Positions 51,125-60,112 of a DNA stretch of 64,000 nucleotides are shown piece by piece (positions within the stretch are counted from its first letter, which is position 1; every line of letters starts with the position of its first letter). The position numbers and the translations under genes were made by a program. This DNA is from Streptomyces curacoi (GTDB lineage: Bacteria; Actinomycetota; Actinomycetes; Streptomycetales; Streptomycetaceae), in the NCBI RefSeq assembly GCF_001513975.1, contig NZ_KQ947997.1, positions 1 through 64,000 on the forward strand, given 5' to 3'. The notes beneath the pieces are model-generated. The model was not told the DNA's origin. It searched no databases and was given only the letters and a program-made list of their open reading frames with translations.

Positions 51125-51718
51125 ATGGAAGCATTCACCACGCACACCGGCCGGGCCGTCCCGCTGCGCCGCTCCAACGTCGACACCGACCAGATCATCC
51201 CTGCTCACTGGCTCAAGAAGGTGACCCGGGACGGGTTCGAGGACGGGCTGTTCGAGGCCTGGCGCAAGGACCCGGAGTTCGTGCTCAACCGCCCCGAGCG
51301 GCAGGGCGCCACAGTGCTGGTCGCCGGTCCCGACTTCGGCACCGGTTCCTCCCGTGAGCACGCCGTGTGGGCGCTGCAGAACTACGGCTTCAAGGCCGTC
51401 ATCTCCTCGCGCTTCGCGGACATCTTCCGCGGCAACTCGCTCAAGAACGGCCTGCTCACGGTGGTTCTGGAGCAGAAGATCGTGGACGCGCTGTGGGAGC
51501 TCGTCGAGAAGGACGCGACCGCTGAGGTCACTGTGGACCTTGAGGCTCGTGAGGTGCGGGCCGAGGGCATCACCGCCTCCTTCGAGCTGGACGAGAACTC
51601 CCGCTGGCGGCTGCTGAACGGCCTCGACGACATCTCGATCACCCTGCAGAACGAGGCCGACATCGCCGCGTACGAGGCGAAGCGGCCGTCGTTCAAGCCG
51701 CGCACGCTCCAGATCTGA
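51125..51718 (+). CDS. leuD: 3-isopropylmalate dehydratase small subunit
   Basis: A 197-residue swivel subunit of isopropylmalate isomerase: LRRSNVDTDQIIPAHWLKKV, GPDFGTGSSREHAVWALQNY, FKAVISSRFADIFRGNSLKN, NGLLTVVLEQ. Full length. Co-transcribed with leuC (6-bp gap), ended by a hairpin at 51811-51842. Confidence 0.95.
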   Translation: MEAFTTHTGRAVPLRRSNVDTDQIIPAHWLKKVTRDGFEDGLFEAWRKDPEFVLNRPERQGATVLVAGPDFGTGSSREHAVWALQNYGFKAVISSRFADIFRGNSLKNGLLTVVLEQKIVDALWELVEKDATAEVTVDLEAREVRAEGITASFELDENSRWRLLNGLDDISITLQNEADIAAYEAKRPSFKPRTLQI

Positions 51719-51810
51719 GCCGAAGAGTCTTCCGGTTCGGGCCGAAGCGCTTTCCGAGCCGAACCGAAGCTTCCGCACAAGGCCACTTTCGGCCACCAAA
51801 ACACCCGCGC

Positions 51811-51842
51811 AGTACCCCCGATCAGCTCCGATCGGGGGTACT
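51811..51842 (+). terminator. Terminator after leuCD
   Basis: Perfect 13-bp stem, AGTACCCCCGATC (51811-51823) with 51830-51842, 6-nt loop. The rest of 51719-52028 shows no gene. Confidence 0.8.
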
Positions 51843-52028
51843 GCCATGTCTGCACCCGAACGGCCCTGCCCCGCTCGCGGCCGAACCCAACTTCCCACGT
51901 TAAACGGGGTGTTGTTGGGGTACGCGAGCCTTGTAGCGGTGGCTGCCAGGTGAGCCCACAAGGCCGTTTGCGGCCCGAGTTGCGACCCCGAGCAGGCGAC
52001 AACTCGCCCCAGATGGCACAATCTGTGC

Positions 52029-52259
52029 ATGGAACACGACGGCCAACTCGAGCTCTATGCGGCAGTCGCGGACCAACTCAAGGAAGCGCACGCAAGGGTG
52101 CGCGCACTGCAAGTCCCGGAGGGCGTACGGATGGCGCTGACCCGGAAGCTGCTGGTCATTACGGCCGCGGCCAAGCACGACGTCGCCGAAGCGACAAGGC
52201 GTCTGGAGCGGTTCATCGCGGACCTCGACGCGGGGCGATTCCCCGAAGAGGAACGCTGA
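52029..52259 (+). CDS. Small conserved hypothetical protein
   Basis: A 76-residue helical cytoplasmic protein (MEHDGQLELYAAVADQLKEA, VRMALTRKLLVITAAAKHDV, ATRRLERFIADLDAGRFPEE). No known domain that I recognise. Codon usage is typical for the genome. CACAAT (52017-52022) lies 6 nt before the ATG, so it looks leaderless. It sits between leuD and hupS. Confidence 0.7.
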   Translation: MEHDGQLELYAAVADQLKEAHARVRALQVPEGVRMALTRKLLVITAAAKHDVAEATRRLERFIADLDAGRFPEEER

Positions 52260-52316
52260 ACACCTTCGAGATCGCCGAGTCCGTTGCGGCACAAGGGTGA
52301 TTAGCCCGTTTCGTGT

Positions 52317-52345
52317 TTGATTTGCGGTATATATCTGCCTAACGT
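52317..52345 (+). promoter_or_regulatory. Probable promoter of hupS
   Basis: TTGATT (52317-52322), 17-bp spacer and TAACGT (52340-52345) fit the vegetative consensus; start lies 52 bp downstream. Confidence 0.6.
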
Positions 52346-52396
52346 GCGAAAAAGCTTGAACACTTTCGTTCTGGCGATGTCTCCGAAGGGGAAGAC

Positions 52397-53041
52397 GTGA
52401 ACAAGGCGCAGCTCGTAGAAGCGATTGCCGACAAGATGGGCGGCCGCCAGCAGGCCGCCGATGCTGTCGACCATGTACTGGACGCCATCGTCCGCGCGGT
52501 CGTCGCCGGTGAGCGGGTCTCGGTCACCGGCTTCGGTTCGTTCGAGAAGGTCGACCGTCCGGCTCGTTACGCCCGTAACCCCCAGACGGGCGAGCGGGTT
52601 CGGGTCAAGAAGACCTCCGTTCCGCGTTTCCGCGCGGGTCAGGGCTTCAAGGACCTGGTGAGCGGCTCGAAGAAGCTCCCGCGGGGCGGCGAGGTCGCCG
52701 TCAAGAAGGCGCCCAAGGGCAGCCTGACCGGTGGTGCCGCGGCTACGGTCAAGAAGGCCGCCGCGAAGAAGACCACCAAGGCGGCCGCGAAGAAGACGAC
52801 GGCGAAGAAGGCGGCGCCGACGGCGAAGAAGGCCGCCACCGCCAAGAAGACCACGGCGAAGAAGGCGCCCGCCAAGAAGACCACGACGGCCGCCAAGACC
52901 ACCGCGGCGAAGAAGACCACCGCGAAGAAGGCGACGGCCAAGAAGGCCCCGGCGAAGAAGGCGCCCGCCAAGAAGGCGCCCGCCAAGAAGTCGACGGCGC
53001 GCAAGTCCACCGCCAAGAGGACCAGCACCCGCAGCAGGTAG
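52397..53041 (+). CDS. hupS: HU-family nucleoid protein with Lys-rich tail
   Basis: A 214-residue two-part nucleoid protein. HU domain 1-~92 (NKAQLVEAIADKMGGRQQAA, VSVTGFGSFEKVDRPARYAR, NPQTGERVRVKKTSVPRFRA); then ~115 residues of Lys/Ala/Thr/Pro repeats (AAKKTTAKKA, KKAPAKKAP) like eukaryotic H1 tails, which bind DNA without sequence preference. This architecture matches HupS of Streptomyces, important in spores. GTG start behind GGGGAAGAC. The DNA repeats in the tail are coding, not a repeat array. Confidence 0.93.
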   Translation: MNKAQLVEAIADKMGGRQQAADAVDHVLDAIVRAVVAGERVSVTGFGSFEKVDRPARYARNPQTGERVRVKKTSVPRFRAGQGFKDLVSGSKKLPRGGEVAVKKAPKGSLTGGAAATVKKAAAKKTTKAAAKKTTAKKAAPTAKKAATAKKTTAKKAPAKKTTTAAKTTAAKKTTAKKATAKKAPAKKAPAKKAPAKKSTARKSTAKRTSTRSR

Positions 53042-53119
53042 GACCGCACAGGGCACTCACGCGCCGGGCCGGACTCCGTAGGGAGCCCGGCCCGCGGCGT
53101 GTTCGGGGATCGGCGCAGT

Positions 53120-53323
53120 TCAGAAGGTCTGCAGCGTCACCAGCGTGATGCGCCTGGACTCGCCCTCGCCCTCCGTCTCGATGCGCACCCGCTGGCCGGG
53201 GCGCAGCAGCCTCAGGCCGCCCGCGTCGAACGCCGGGGCGTCGAAGGGGACGGGGGTGCCGTCGTCCAGCAGCACGCTGCCGCTGCGGGTGTCGGCGTCG
53301 TAGGTGTAAGCGGTGGCCTGCAT
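53120..53323 (-). CDS. Small hypothetical protein (beta-rich)
   Basis: A 67-residue protein (MQATAYTYDADTRSGSVLLD, DGTPVPFDAPAFDAGGLRLL, RPGQRVRIETEGEG) with the strand pattern of an OB/cold-shock-like barrel, but no RNP motifs. TAGGCT (53331-53336) stands 7 nt upstream of the ATG, so it is probably leaderless. It follows hupS on the opposite strand. Function unknown. Confidence 0.7.
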   Translation of the reverse strand: MQATAYTYDADTRSGSVLLDDGTPVPFDAPAFDAGGLRLLRPGQRVRIETEGEGESRRITLVTLQTF

Positions 53324-53467
53324 GGCGGCCAGCCTAATGTCCGCCGGGCGAGAGGGCGCGCTGAGGGGCTTTCGGCTCACTGCCGGGCGCGGGCCGTCGT
53401 GGCTGGTCCTGCCCGCGCGGCGGGGCCGCATATCGGTACAGCCCCGGGCCCCTTCGGGGCGCGTCGG

Positions 53468-54106
53468 TCACTTGCCCTCGATCAGTAGCCGTGCCGCCAT
53501 CGCCGCCGTACGGGGGCCCACCCCCAGGGCCAGGGCCGCGCGCAGGTCATCGCCGGTGTCCACGTCCTGGCGTACGGAGTCCACCTCGTCGAGACGGAGC
53601 TCCACCGCCCCCGAGGCGCCATGACGAGCCCGGGAATCCGCGCCGAATGCCGGACGCAATTCCCGGCCGGGAGCGGCGGCCAGCAAGGTCGTGCCGATTG
53701 CCGCGGCGTCGGAGAGAAAAGCGCGGGGGAATTCCGCCGCCGAGTCCAGGACCCGGGCCAATTCCAGCGGGCGCAGGGCGGGGAGATCGGCGTTCAGGGC
53801 CGCCACGGCACTGTCCGGGCGGGACGACCGTACGACCGCCGCCGCGTGCGCCAGCGCCGCGTTCAGGCCGCCGCCCGGCTCGTCGGCGACGATGTGGGCG
53901 CCAAGTGCGCCCAGCTCGCGGCCGGCCAGGGTGTCGTCCGTGACGACCGCCACATCCTTCACCGCCGCACAGGCCAGCGCCGCCGCCACCGTGTCCTGGG
54001 CGAACGCGAGGGCCAGGCCGGGGCGCAGCCCGTCCGCGGCGGTGTCCGAGAGCCTGCTCTTCGCCCGCGCCAAGGGCTTCAGGGGTATGACCAAGGTCCA
54101 CTGCAC
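53468..54106 (-). CDS. cofC: 2-phospholactate/phosphoenolpyruvate guanylyltransferase
   Basis: A 212-residue nucleotidyltransferase of coenzyme F420 synthesis (CofC/FbiD), which activates 2-phospholactate or, in actinobacteria, phosphoenolpyruvate with GTP. Signatures: VIPLKPLARAKSRLSD, FAQDTVAAAL, DVAVVTDDTLAG, VADEPGGGLNAALAHAAA, ALNADLPALRP and DVDTGDDLRAAL. GTG 54106. Other F420 genes lie elsewhere in Streptomyces. Divergent from plsC. Confidence 0.88.
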   Translation of the reverse strand: MQWTLVIPLKPLARAKSRLSDTAADGLRPGLALAFAQDTVAAALACAAVKDVAVVTDDTLAGRELGALGAHIVADEPGGGLNAALAHAAAVVRSSRPDSAVAALNADLPALRPLELARVLDSAAEFPRAFLSDAAAIGTTLLAAAPGRELRPAFGADSRARHGASGAVELRLDEVDSVRQDVDTGDDLRAALALGVGPRTAAMAARLLIEGK

Positions 54107-54275
54107 CAGCGTTTCGTCCCTCTCTAGTCGCGGCCATTCTCACTCAGGCGTCACCATGGGCATCCGGCAGTTACGGCGGCGAGGCGTACGGTGTTCTCGA
54201 CAGACCGGCGGCCTGGGGCGACACTTGTGCGGCCCCCCGGCCCGATGTCCTTGATCCCTAGAGGAAGGTGTCCGC

Positions 54276-55073
54276 GTGCCCCGCCGCAGAATCGGCTTCT
54301 GGTATCGCTTCGCCGCGGTGCTCTGCAAACCGCCGCTGGTGGTTCTGATCAAGCGGGACTGGCGTGGAATGGAGCACATTCCGGCCGAGGGCGGATTTAT
54401 CACCGCGGTGAACCACAATTCGCACATCGATCCCTTCGCATACGCGCACTTTCAGTACAACACCGGCCGGGTTCCGCGATTCCTGGCGAAGAGCGGGCTT
54501 TTCAAGAAGGGATTCGTCGGCGCCGCGATGCGCGGCACCGGGCAGATCCCCGTCTACCGGGAGACCACGGACGCGCTGAGCGCCTTCCGGGCCGCGATCG
54601 CCGCCGTGGAGCGGGGCGAGTGCGTCGCGTTCTACCCCGAGGGAACCCTCACGCGCGACCCGGACCAGTGGCCCATGACCGGCAAGACCGGCGCCGCACG
54701 CGTCGCCCTGCAGACCAAGTGCCCGGTGATCCCGGTCGCCCAGTGGGGCGCCAACGAATTGCTGCCGCCCTACGCCAAGAAGCCCAACCTCCTTCCGCGC
54801 AAGACCCACCGGGTGCTCGCGGGCCCGCCCGTGGACCTCTCGCGCTTCTACGACAAGGAGATGACCCCGGAGCTCCTCAAGGAGGCGACCGAGGTCATCA
54901 TGGCCGCCATCACCCGCCAGCTGGAGGAGATCCGCGGCGAGAAGGCGCCCGAGACGCCGTACGACCCGCGCCGGGAGCGCATCGAGCAGCGGCGCAGGAC
55001 CGCGGCGCAGAACCGGCAGACGCAGACGCAGACACAGCAGAAGGCCGAGCAGGAAGAGGGGCAGGGCACGTGA
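54276..55073 (+). CDS. plsC: 1-acyl-sn-glycerol-3-phosphate acyltransferase
   Basis: A 265-residue PlsC-family acyltransferase of phospholipid synthesis. HX4D as NHNSHIDPFAY, substrate motif FYPEGTLTRDPDQWPM, and VIPVAQWGANELLPPY; one hydrophobic patch near the N-terminus anchors it to the membrane. GTG 54276 follows AGGAAGG. The C-terminal ~40 residues are a charged Gln/Thr tail. Its stop overlaps the gpsA GTG by four bases, so lysophosphatidate acylation and glycerol-3-phosphate supply are co-expressed. Confidence 0.9.
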   Translation: MPRRRIGFWYRFAAVLCKPPLVVLIKRDWRGMEHIPAEGGFITAVNHNSHIDPFAYAHFQYNTGRVPRFLAKSGLFKKGFVGAAMRGTGQIPVYRETTDALSAFRAAIAAVERGECVAFYPEGTLTRDPDQWPMTGKTGAARVALQTKCPVIPVAQWGANELLPPYAKKPNLLPRKTHRVLAGPPVDLSRFYDKEMTPELLKEATEVIMAAITRQLEEIRGEKAPETPYDPRRERIEQRRRTAAQNRQTQTQTQQKAEQEEGQGT

Positions 55074-56080
55074 GCAACCCCGTCAAGGCGGCCGTCATGG
55101 GCACCGGGTCGTGGGGCACCGCCTTCGGCATGGTCCTCGCCGACGCCGGCTGCGAGGTGACCCTCTGGGCGCGCCGCGCCGAACTCGCGGAAGCGGTCAA
55201 CTCCACGCGTACGAACCCCGACTACCTCCCCGGTGTGGAGCTCCCGGAGAACCTGCGGGCCACGCCGGACGCCGCCGAGGCCCTGCACGACGCCGACTTC
55301 ACCGTGCTCGCCATCCCCTCCCAGACGCTGCGCGGCAACCTCGCCGAATGGACGCCGCTGCTCACGCCCGGCACCGTCCTCGTCTCGCTGATGAAGGGCG
55401 TCGAACTCGGCTCCGCGATGCGGATGAGCGAGGTCATCGAGGATGTCGCCAAGGTCGGCCAGGACCGGATCGCCGTGGTCACCGGGCCCAACCTCGCCCG
55501 CGAGATCGCAGCCCGCATGCCGGCCGCCGCGGTGGTCGCCTGCACGGACGAGTCCGTCGCCCAGCGGCTCCAGTCCGCCTGCCATACGCCGTACTTCCGG
55601 CCGTACACCGAGACGGACGTCGTCGGCTGCGAGCTGGGCGGTGCCGTGAAGAACGTCATCGGCCTCGCCGTCGGCATCGCGGACGGCATGGGGCTCGGCG
55701 ACAATGCCAAGGGCTCGCTCATCACGCGCGGGCTCGCCGAGACCGCCCGGCTGGGTGTCGTGCTGGGCGCCAACCCGCTGACCTTCTCCGGACTGGCGGG
55801 CCTGGGCGACCTGGTGGCGACCTGCTCCTCGCCGCTGTCCCGCAACCACACCTTCGGCACCAACCTCGGCAAGGGCATGACCCTGGAGGAGACCATCGCG
55901 GTCACCAAGCAGACCGCCGAGGGCGTCAAGTCCTGTGAGTCCGTGCTGGATCTGGCCCGCAGGCACGGCGTCGACATGCCCATCACGGAGACGGTCGTCG
56001 GGATCGTGCACGAGGGCAAGCCGCCGGTGGTCGCGCTGAAGGAGCTGATGTCGCGTAGCGCGAAGCCGGAGCGACGCTGA
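55070..56080 (+). CDS. gpsA: Glycerol-3-phosphate dehydrogenase [NAD(P)+]
   Basis: A 336-residue cytosolic enzyme making sn-glycerol 3-phosphate from dihydroxyacetone phosphate. N-terminal Rossmann motif AAVMGTGSWGTAFGMVLA; VVTGPNLAREIAARMPAAAV; GCELGGAVKNVIGLAVGIAD with the catalytic Lys; SGLAGLGDLVATCSSPLSRN. The frame is open much farther upstream through plsC, but homology begins at GTG 55070. Confidence 0.95.
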   Translation: MSNPVKAAVMGTGSWGTAFGMVLADAGCEVTLWARRAELAEAVNSTRTNPDYLPGVELPENLRATPDAAEALHDADFTVLAIPSQTLRGNLAEWTPLLTPGTVLVSLMKGVELGSAMRMSEVIEDVAKVGQDRIAVVTGPNLAREIAARMPAAAVVACTDESVAQRLQSACHTPYFRPYTETDVVGCELGGAVKNVIGLAVGIADGMGLGDNAKGSLITRGLAETARLGVVLGANPLTFSGLAGLGDLVATCSSPLSRNHTFGTNLGKGMTLEETIAVTKQTAEGVKSCESVLDLARRHGVDMPITETVVGIVHEGKPPVVALKELMSRSAKPERR

Positions 56081-56138
56081 GCGAACGCACCCTCCGGACG
56101 CTGACTGGGACCCTACGGGCGGGTACGCTCAACGCGAT

Positions 56139-57296
56139 ATGAGCACCGAGAACCTCCCCCAGAGCCCTGACCAGCCGCCCCGCAAGCCGCGTGTGGCCGT
56201 CGTGTTCGGCGGTCGCAGCTCCGAGCACGGGATCTCCATGGTGACCGCCGGCGCCGTACTGCGTGCGATCGACCGGACGAAGTACGACGTCCTGCCGATC
56301 GGCATCACGCGCGAAGGCCGCTGGGTGCTCACGGCCGACGAACCGGAACGGATGGCGATCACCGATCGCCGTACGCCCGAGGTCGAGGATCTCGCCGACT
56401 CCGGCGAGGGCGGCGTGGTGCTCTCCGTGGACCCGGCCAACCGCGAAGTCGTCTACAGCGAGCCCGGATCGGTGCCCAAGGCCCTCGGTGAGATCGACGT
56501 GGTGTTTCCGGTGCTCCACGGCCCGTACGGCGAGGACGGCACCCTCCAGGGCCTCCTGGAGCTCTCCGGCGTGCCGTACGTGGGTTCGGGCGTGCTCGCC
56601 TCGGCCGTCGGCCAGGACAAGGAGTACATGAAGCGGGTGTTCACCTCGTTCGGGCTGAAGGTGGGCCCGTACGTGGTGATCCGGCCGCGTGAGTGGGAGC
56701 GGGACGAGTCCGCCGCCCGCAAGAAGATCATCGACCTCGCCGGCGACCATGGCTGGCCGCTCTTCGTGAAGCCCGCGCGCGCGGGCTCGTCGATCGGCAT
56801 CACCAAGGTCGACGACCTGTCCGGCCTGGACGACGCCATCGCCGAGGCCCAGCGGCACGACCCGAAGATCCTCGTCGAGACGGCGCTGCGCGGCCGTGAG
56901 ATCGAGTGCGGGGTGCTTGAGTTCGAGGACGGCCCGCGTGCCTCCGCCCCCGCCGAGATCCCGCCGCCGGACGCCCACGCGTACTACGACTTCGAGGCCA
57001 AGTACATCGACTCGACGCCCGGGATCGTGCCGGCGCCCCTGACGCCGGAGGAGACGGCCGAGGTGCAGCGCCTGGCGGTGGACGCCTTCGAGGCGGCCTC
57101 GTGCGAGGGCCTGGTGCGCGCGGACTTCTTCCTCACGGAGGAGGGCGAGTTCGTGATCAACGAGATCAACACGATGCCCGGTTTCACGCCGATCTCGATG
57201 TATCCGCAGATGTGGCAGGCGAGCGGGATCAGCTACCCGGACCTGGTCGACAAGCTGATCCAGGCGGCGTTGCGGCGGTCCACCGGGCTCAGGTAG
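56139..57296 (+). CDS. ddlA: D-alanine--D-alanine ligase
   Basis: A 385-residue ATP-grasp ligase making the D-Ala-D-Ala end of peptidoglycan stem peptides. VAVVFGGRSSEHGISMVTAG, VFPVLHGPYGEDGTLQGLLE, PLFVKPARAGSSIGITKV, ETALRGREIECGVLEF and EFVINEINTMPGFTPISMYP are clear. The residue after the Glu-Lys-like ligase loop fits a D-Ala rather than D-Lac ligase, judged by eye only. It overlaps the next, convergent gene by 8 bp. Confidence 0.95.
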   Translation: MSTENLPQSPDQPPRKPRVAVVFGGRSSEHGISMVTAGAVLRAIDRTKYDVLPIGITREGRWVLTADEPERMAITDRRTPEVEDLADSGEGGVVLSVDPANREVVYSEPGSVPKALGEIDVVFPVLHGPYGEDGTLQGLLELSGVPYVGSGVLASAVGQDKEYMKRVFTSFGLKVGPYVVIRPREWERDESAARKKIIDLAGDHGWPLFVKPARAGSSIGITKVDDLSGLDDAIAEAQRHDPKILVETALRGREIECGVLEFEDGPRASAPAEIPPPDAHAYYDFEAKYIDSTPGIVPAPLTPEETAEVQRLAVDAFEAASCEGLVRADFFLTEEGEFVINEINTMPGFTPISMYPQMWQASGISYPDLVDKLIQAALRRSTGLR

Positions 57297-57819
57297 CAGG
57301 TGTGACCTTCAGATTGGCGATCCCCTCGGGGATCGCCTTCTTGATGGCCGGGGCCAGGTCGATCAGCACACCCGAGTTGTCCGGGCCCTTCTCCACGGTG
57401 ACCTCGACATACGCGCGACGGCTCGCGGTCGTGAACCGGTACCCACCGCCGTCCTGCTTCTCCATCAGCCACCGGACGCCTTCCACGCCACCGGCCACCG
57501 CGTCCGGGTCACGGCCCTCGGCCACCTTCGGATCGATCATCTTCGGCGGCCGGGGCACACCGCACCGCAGTATGATCGCCGAGTCCCCCCAGCCCGCCGT
57601 CAGCGCGGACGCGGGCGAGGGATCCTCCCGGCTCTCACCGTCCACCTTGGCCGGCAGCACCTCGTCCAGGCTCTGGCACAGCTTCGTGGTCTTCGCGTCG
57701 GGGCTGGGAACCGCCGCGGACGCGTTGCCGTCTGCTGATGAGCAGCCCGCGGCTGTGATCAGCAGGACGAGCGCGGGAAGCCCGATGACAGAAATGTGCC
57801 GGTGACGGAAAGAGTTCAC
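57289..57819 (-). CDS. DUF3515 lipoprotein
   Basis: A 176-residue lipoprotein: signal NSFRHRHISVIGLPALVLLITAAGC with lipobox TAAGC (Cys ~26), then the DUF3515 domain (KLCQSLDEVLPAKVDGESRE, AGWGDSAIILRCGVPRPP, WLMEKQDGGGYRFTTASRRA). Two further Cys probably pair. GTG 57819. This gene is regularly next to ddlA in Streptomyces; a role at the cell envelope is likely but unproved. Confidence 0.85.
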   Translation of the reverse strand: MNSFRHRHISVIGLPALVLLITAAGCSSADGNASAAVPSPDAKTTKLCQSLDEVLPAKVDGESREDPSPASALTAGWGDSAIILRCGVPRPPKMIDPKVAEGRDPDAVAGGVEGVRWLMEKQDGGGYRFTTASRRAYVEVTVEKGPDNSGVLIDLAPAIKKAIPEGIANLKVTPAT

Positions 57820-57839
57820 CGGCCAAGGGTAGACGGGGG

Positions 57840-58073
57840 CTACAGATGTACGACCGGGCAGGTCAGAGTGCGGGTGATGCCGTCCACTTGCTGGACCTTC
57901 GCGACCACCATGCGCCCCAGGTCGTCGACCGTGTCGGCCTGGGCGCGCACGATGACGTCGTACGGTCCCGTCACGTCCTCGGCCTGGATGACTCCAGGGA
58001 TCTTGCTGATCGTCTCAGCGACGGTCGACGCCTTGCCGACCTCCGTCTGGATCAGGATGTACGCCTGTACCAC
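57840..58073 (-). CDS. Stand-alone Lrp/AsnC ligand-binding domain protein
   Basis: A 77-residue protein consisting only of the RAM/AsnC effector domain (VQAYILIQTEVGKASTVAET, GPYDVIVRAQADTVDDLGRM, VDGITRTLTCPVVH), lacking any helix-turn-helix. Such small proteins form rings and may bind amino acids or pair with full Lrp proteins. It lies between the DUF3515 gene and divergent thiL. ATG 58073 is preceded by GGAGGTTCC. Confidence 0.88.
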   Translation of the reverse strand: MVQAYILIQTEVGKASTVAETISKIPGVIQAEDVTGPYDVIVRAQADTVDDLGRMVVAKVQQVDGITRTLTCPVVHL

Positions 58074-58279
58074 GGAACCTCCAGGGCGGCCACGAGGATC
58101 ATGTGGGGAAAAGGAACGCCACGGTATCGCGTCGCCGCTCGCCGCGGGGAGACCTACGGGGACCGGGGCTTGCGCGCCGGGGTGCAGGCACGACAGAAGT
58201 TGACGTACACCTCGACCGTAACGAGGACCGTAGGGACGCGCGACCGGGTGCGGACAGGGACAGAAGGGGCGTAAGGGAA

Positions 58280-59248
58280 ATGAAGGGCACTGTTGGTGAG
58301 CTCGGTGAGTTCGGGCTCATCAGGGAGCTCACCTCCCGTCTCACCACCACCCCGGCGGTCCGGGTCGGCCCCGGCGACGACGCCGCGGTGGTGGCCGCGC
58401 CCGACCGCAGGGTGGTCGCCAGCACCGACATCCTGCTGGAGGGACGGCACTTCCGGCGCGACTGGTCCACGGCCTACGACGTCGGCCGCAAGGCCGCCGC
58501 GCAGAACCTCGCGGACATCGCCGCCATGGGCGCCGTACCGACCGCCCTGCTGCTCGGCCTGGTCGTGCCGGCCGAACTCCCGGTGACCTGGCCCAGCGAG
58601 CTGATGGACGGCCTGCGCGACGAGTGCCAGGTCGCGGGCGCGTCGGTGGTCGGCGGAGACGTCGTACGAGGCGACTCGATCATGGTGTCGATCACCGCGC
58701 TCGGCGATCTGCGCAACCAGGAGCCCGTGACGCGGGCCGGCGCGCAGCCCGGCGACCTCGTCGCGGTGACCGGCTGGCTGGGCTGGTCCGCGGCCGGATA
58801 CGCCGTGCTCTCGCGCGGTTTCCGCTCGCCGCGCGCCTTCGTGGAGGCGCACCGGCGTCCCGAGCCGCCGTATCACGCGGGTCCGGCCGCCGCAGCGCTG
58901 GGCGCGACCGCCATGTGCGACGTGAGCGACGGGCTGATCGCCGACCTCGGGCACATCGCCGAGGCCAGCAAGGTCCGTATCGACATCCGGTCCGGCGCGA
59001 TCGACATCCCGACCCAGATGAACGACATCGGGCAGGCCGTCGGCGTCGACCCCATGCAGTGGGTGCTGACCGGGGGAGAGGACCACGCGATCGTGGCGAC
59101 CTTCCCGCCGGACGTGAAGCTCCCGGCCCGCTGGAAGGTCATCGGCGAGGTGCTCAACCCCTCGGCGCTGCCCCAGGTGACGGTGGACGGGGCGCCCTGG
59201 ACCAGCAAGGGCGGCTGGGACCACTTCGGCGGGGACATCGAGTCATGA
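58280..59248 (+). CDS. thiL: Thiamine-monophosphate kinase
   Basis: A 322-residue enzyme phosphorylating thiamine monophosphate to the diphosphate. GPGDDAAVVAAPDRRVVAST, DVGRKAAAQNLADIAAMGAV, GGDVVRGDSIMVSITALG and AMCDVSDGLIADLGHIAE are typical; the N-terminus is ELGEFGLIRELTSRL. ATG 58280 follows AAGGGAA. Overlaps thiD by four bases (ATGA). Confidence 0.94.
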   Translation: MKGTVGELGEFGLIRELTSRLTTTPAVRVGPGDDAAVVAAPDRRVVASTDILLEGRHFRRDWSTAYDVGRKAAAQNLADIAAMGAVPTALLLGLVVPAELPVTWPSELMDGLRDECQVAGASVVGGDVVRGDSIMVSITALGDLRNQEPVTRAGAQPGDLVAVTGWLGWSAAGYAVLSRGFRSPRAFVEAHRRPEPPYHAGPAAAALGATAMCDVSDGLIADLGHIAEASKVRIDIRSGAIDIPTQMNDIGQAVGVDPMQWVLTGGEDHAIVATFPPDVKLPARWKVIGEVLNPSALPQVTVDGAPWTSKGGWDHFGGDIES

Positions 59249-60033
59249 TTCCCAACGTCCTTACGGTGGCGGGCTCCGACTCCGGCGGGGGTGCGGGCAT
59301 CCAGGCCGACCTGAAGACGATGCTCGCGCTCGGCGTGCACGGCATGAGCGTGATCACCGCGGTCACGGCCCAGAACTCCCTTGGCGTGCAGGGCGCCTGG
59401 GAACTCCCGGTGGAGGCCGTGCGGGCGCAGTACCGCAGTGTCGTCGACGACATCGGCGTACAGGCGGTCAAGACGGGGATGCTCGCGTCGGCCGAACTGG
59501 TCGAGACGGTGGCCGAGTTGATCGGGGCGACGGACGCGCCGGCGGTGATCGACCCGGTGGGGGTCTCCAAGCACGGCGATTCGCTGCTCGCGGCTTCCGC
59601 GCTCGATTCGGTGCGTACGAAGCTGCTGCCGGTGGCGACCGTGGCGACGCCGAACCTGGACGAGGTGGCGCAGTTGACGGGCGTCCGCGTCGAGGCGGAG
59701 GAGCAGCTGAGGGAGGCCGCGGCGGCCGTTCTGGCGTACGGGCCGCGGTGGGTGCTGATCAAGGGCGGTCATCTGCCCGGCGACGCCGTCGATCTGCTCA
59801 CGGACGGCTCCGAGGAGCACTGGCTGCGGGCGCCTCGGCACGACAACCGGCACACCCACGGGACGGGGTGCACACTCGCCTCCGCGGTCGCTTCGGGGCT
59901 GGCGAAGGGACTGTCGGTGCCGGAGGCGGTGGCGGCGGCCAAGGAGTACGTCACCGGGGCGATCAAGGCTGGGTTCGCGCTCGGCGGGGGGATCGGGCCG
60001 GTGGATCACGGGTGGCGGTTCAGGACGCCCTGA
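59245..60033 (+). CDS. thiD: Hydroxymethylpyrimidine (phosphate) kinase
   Basis: A 262-residue ribokinase-fold kinase of the thiamine pyrimidine branch: NVLTVAGSDSGGGAGIQADL, GMSVITAVTAQNSLGVQGAW, AVKTGMLASAELVETVAELI, DPVGVSKHGDSLL, HTHGTGCTLASAVASGLAKG. Coupled to thiL. Two exact 28-bp repeats start 9 bp after its stop. Confidence 0.94.
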   Translation: MIPNVLTVAGSDSGGGAGIQADLKTMLALGVHGMSVITAVTAQNSLGVQGAWELPVEAVRAQYRSVVDDIGVQAVKTGMLASAELVETVAELIGATDAPAVIDPVGVSKHGDSLLAASALDSVRTKLLPVATVATPNLDEVAQLTGVRVEAEEQLREAAAAVLAYGPRWVLIKGGHLPGDAVDLLTDGSEEHWLRAPRHDNRHTHGTGCTLASAVASGLAKGLSVPEAVAAAKEYVTGAIKAGFALGGGIGPVDHGWRFRTP

Positions 60034-60041
60034 TCCTGGGC

Positions 60042-60111
60042 TCGGTTGGTTCCATGGGCACAGCAATTTTCGGTTGGTTCCATGGGCACAGCAATTTCAT
60101 GGGCACAGCAA
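60042..60111 (+). repeat. Tandem 28-bp duplication with a partial third copy
   Basis: 60042-60069 and 60070-60097 are identical over 28 bp, and CATGGGCACAGCAA recurs at 60098-60111. The unit contains GGTTGGTTCCATGGGCACAG. It lies between the thiD stop and the terminator. Confidence 0.9.
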
Positions 60112-60112
60112 A

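Noticed and set aside
52730..53035. Dense short DNA repeats resembling an array
   Set aside because: They are Lys/Ala/Thr/Pro codons of the hupS tail, not a CRISPR or satellite.
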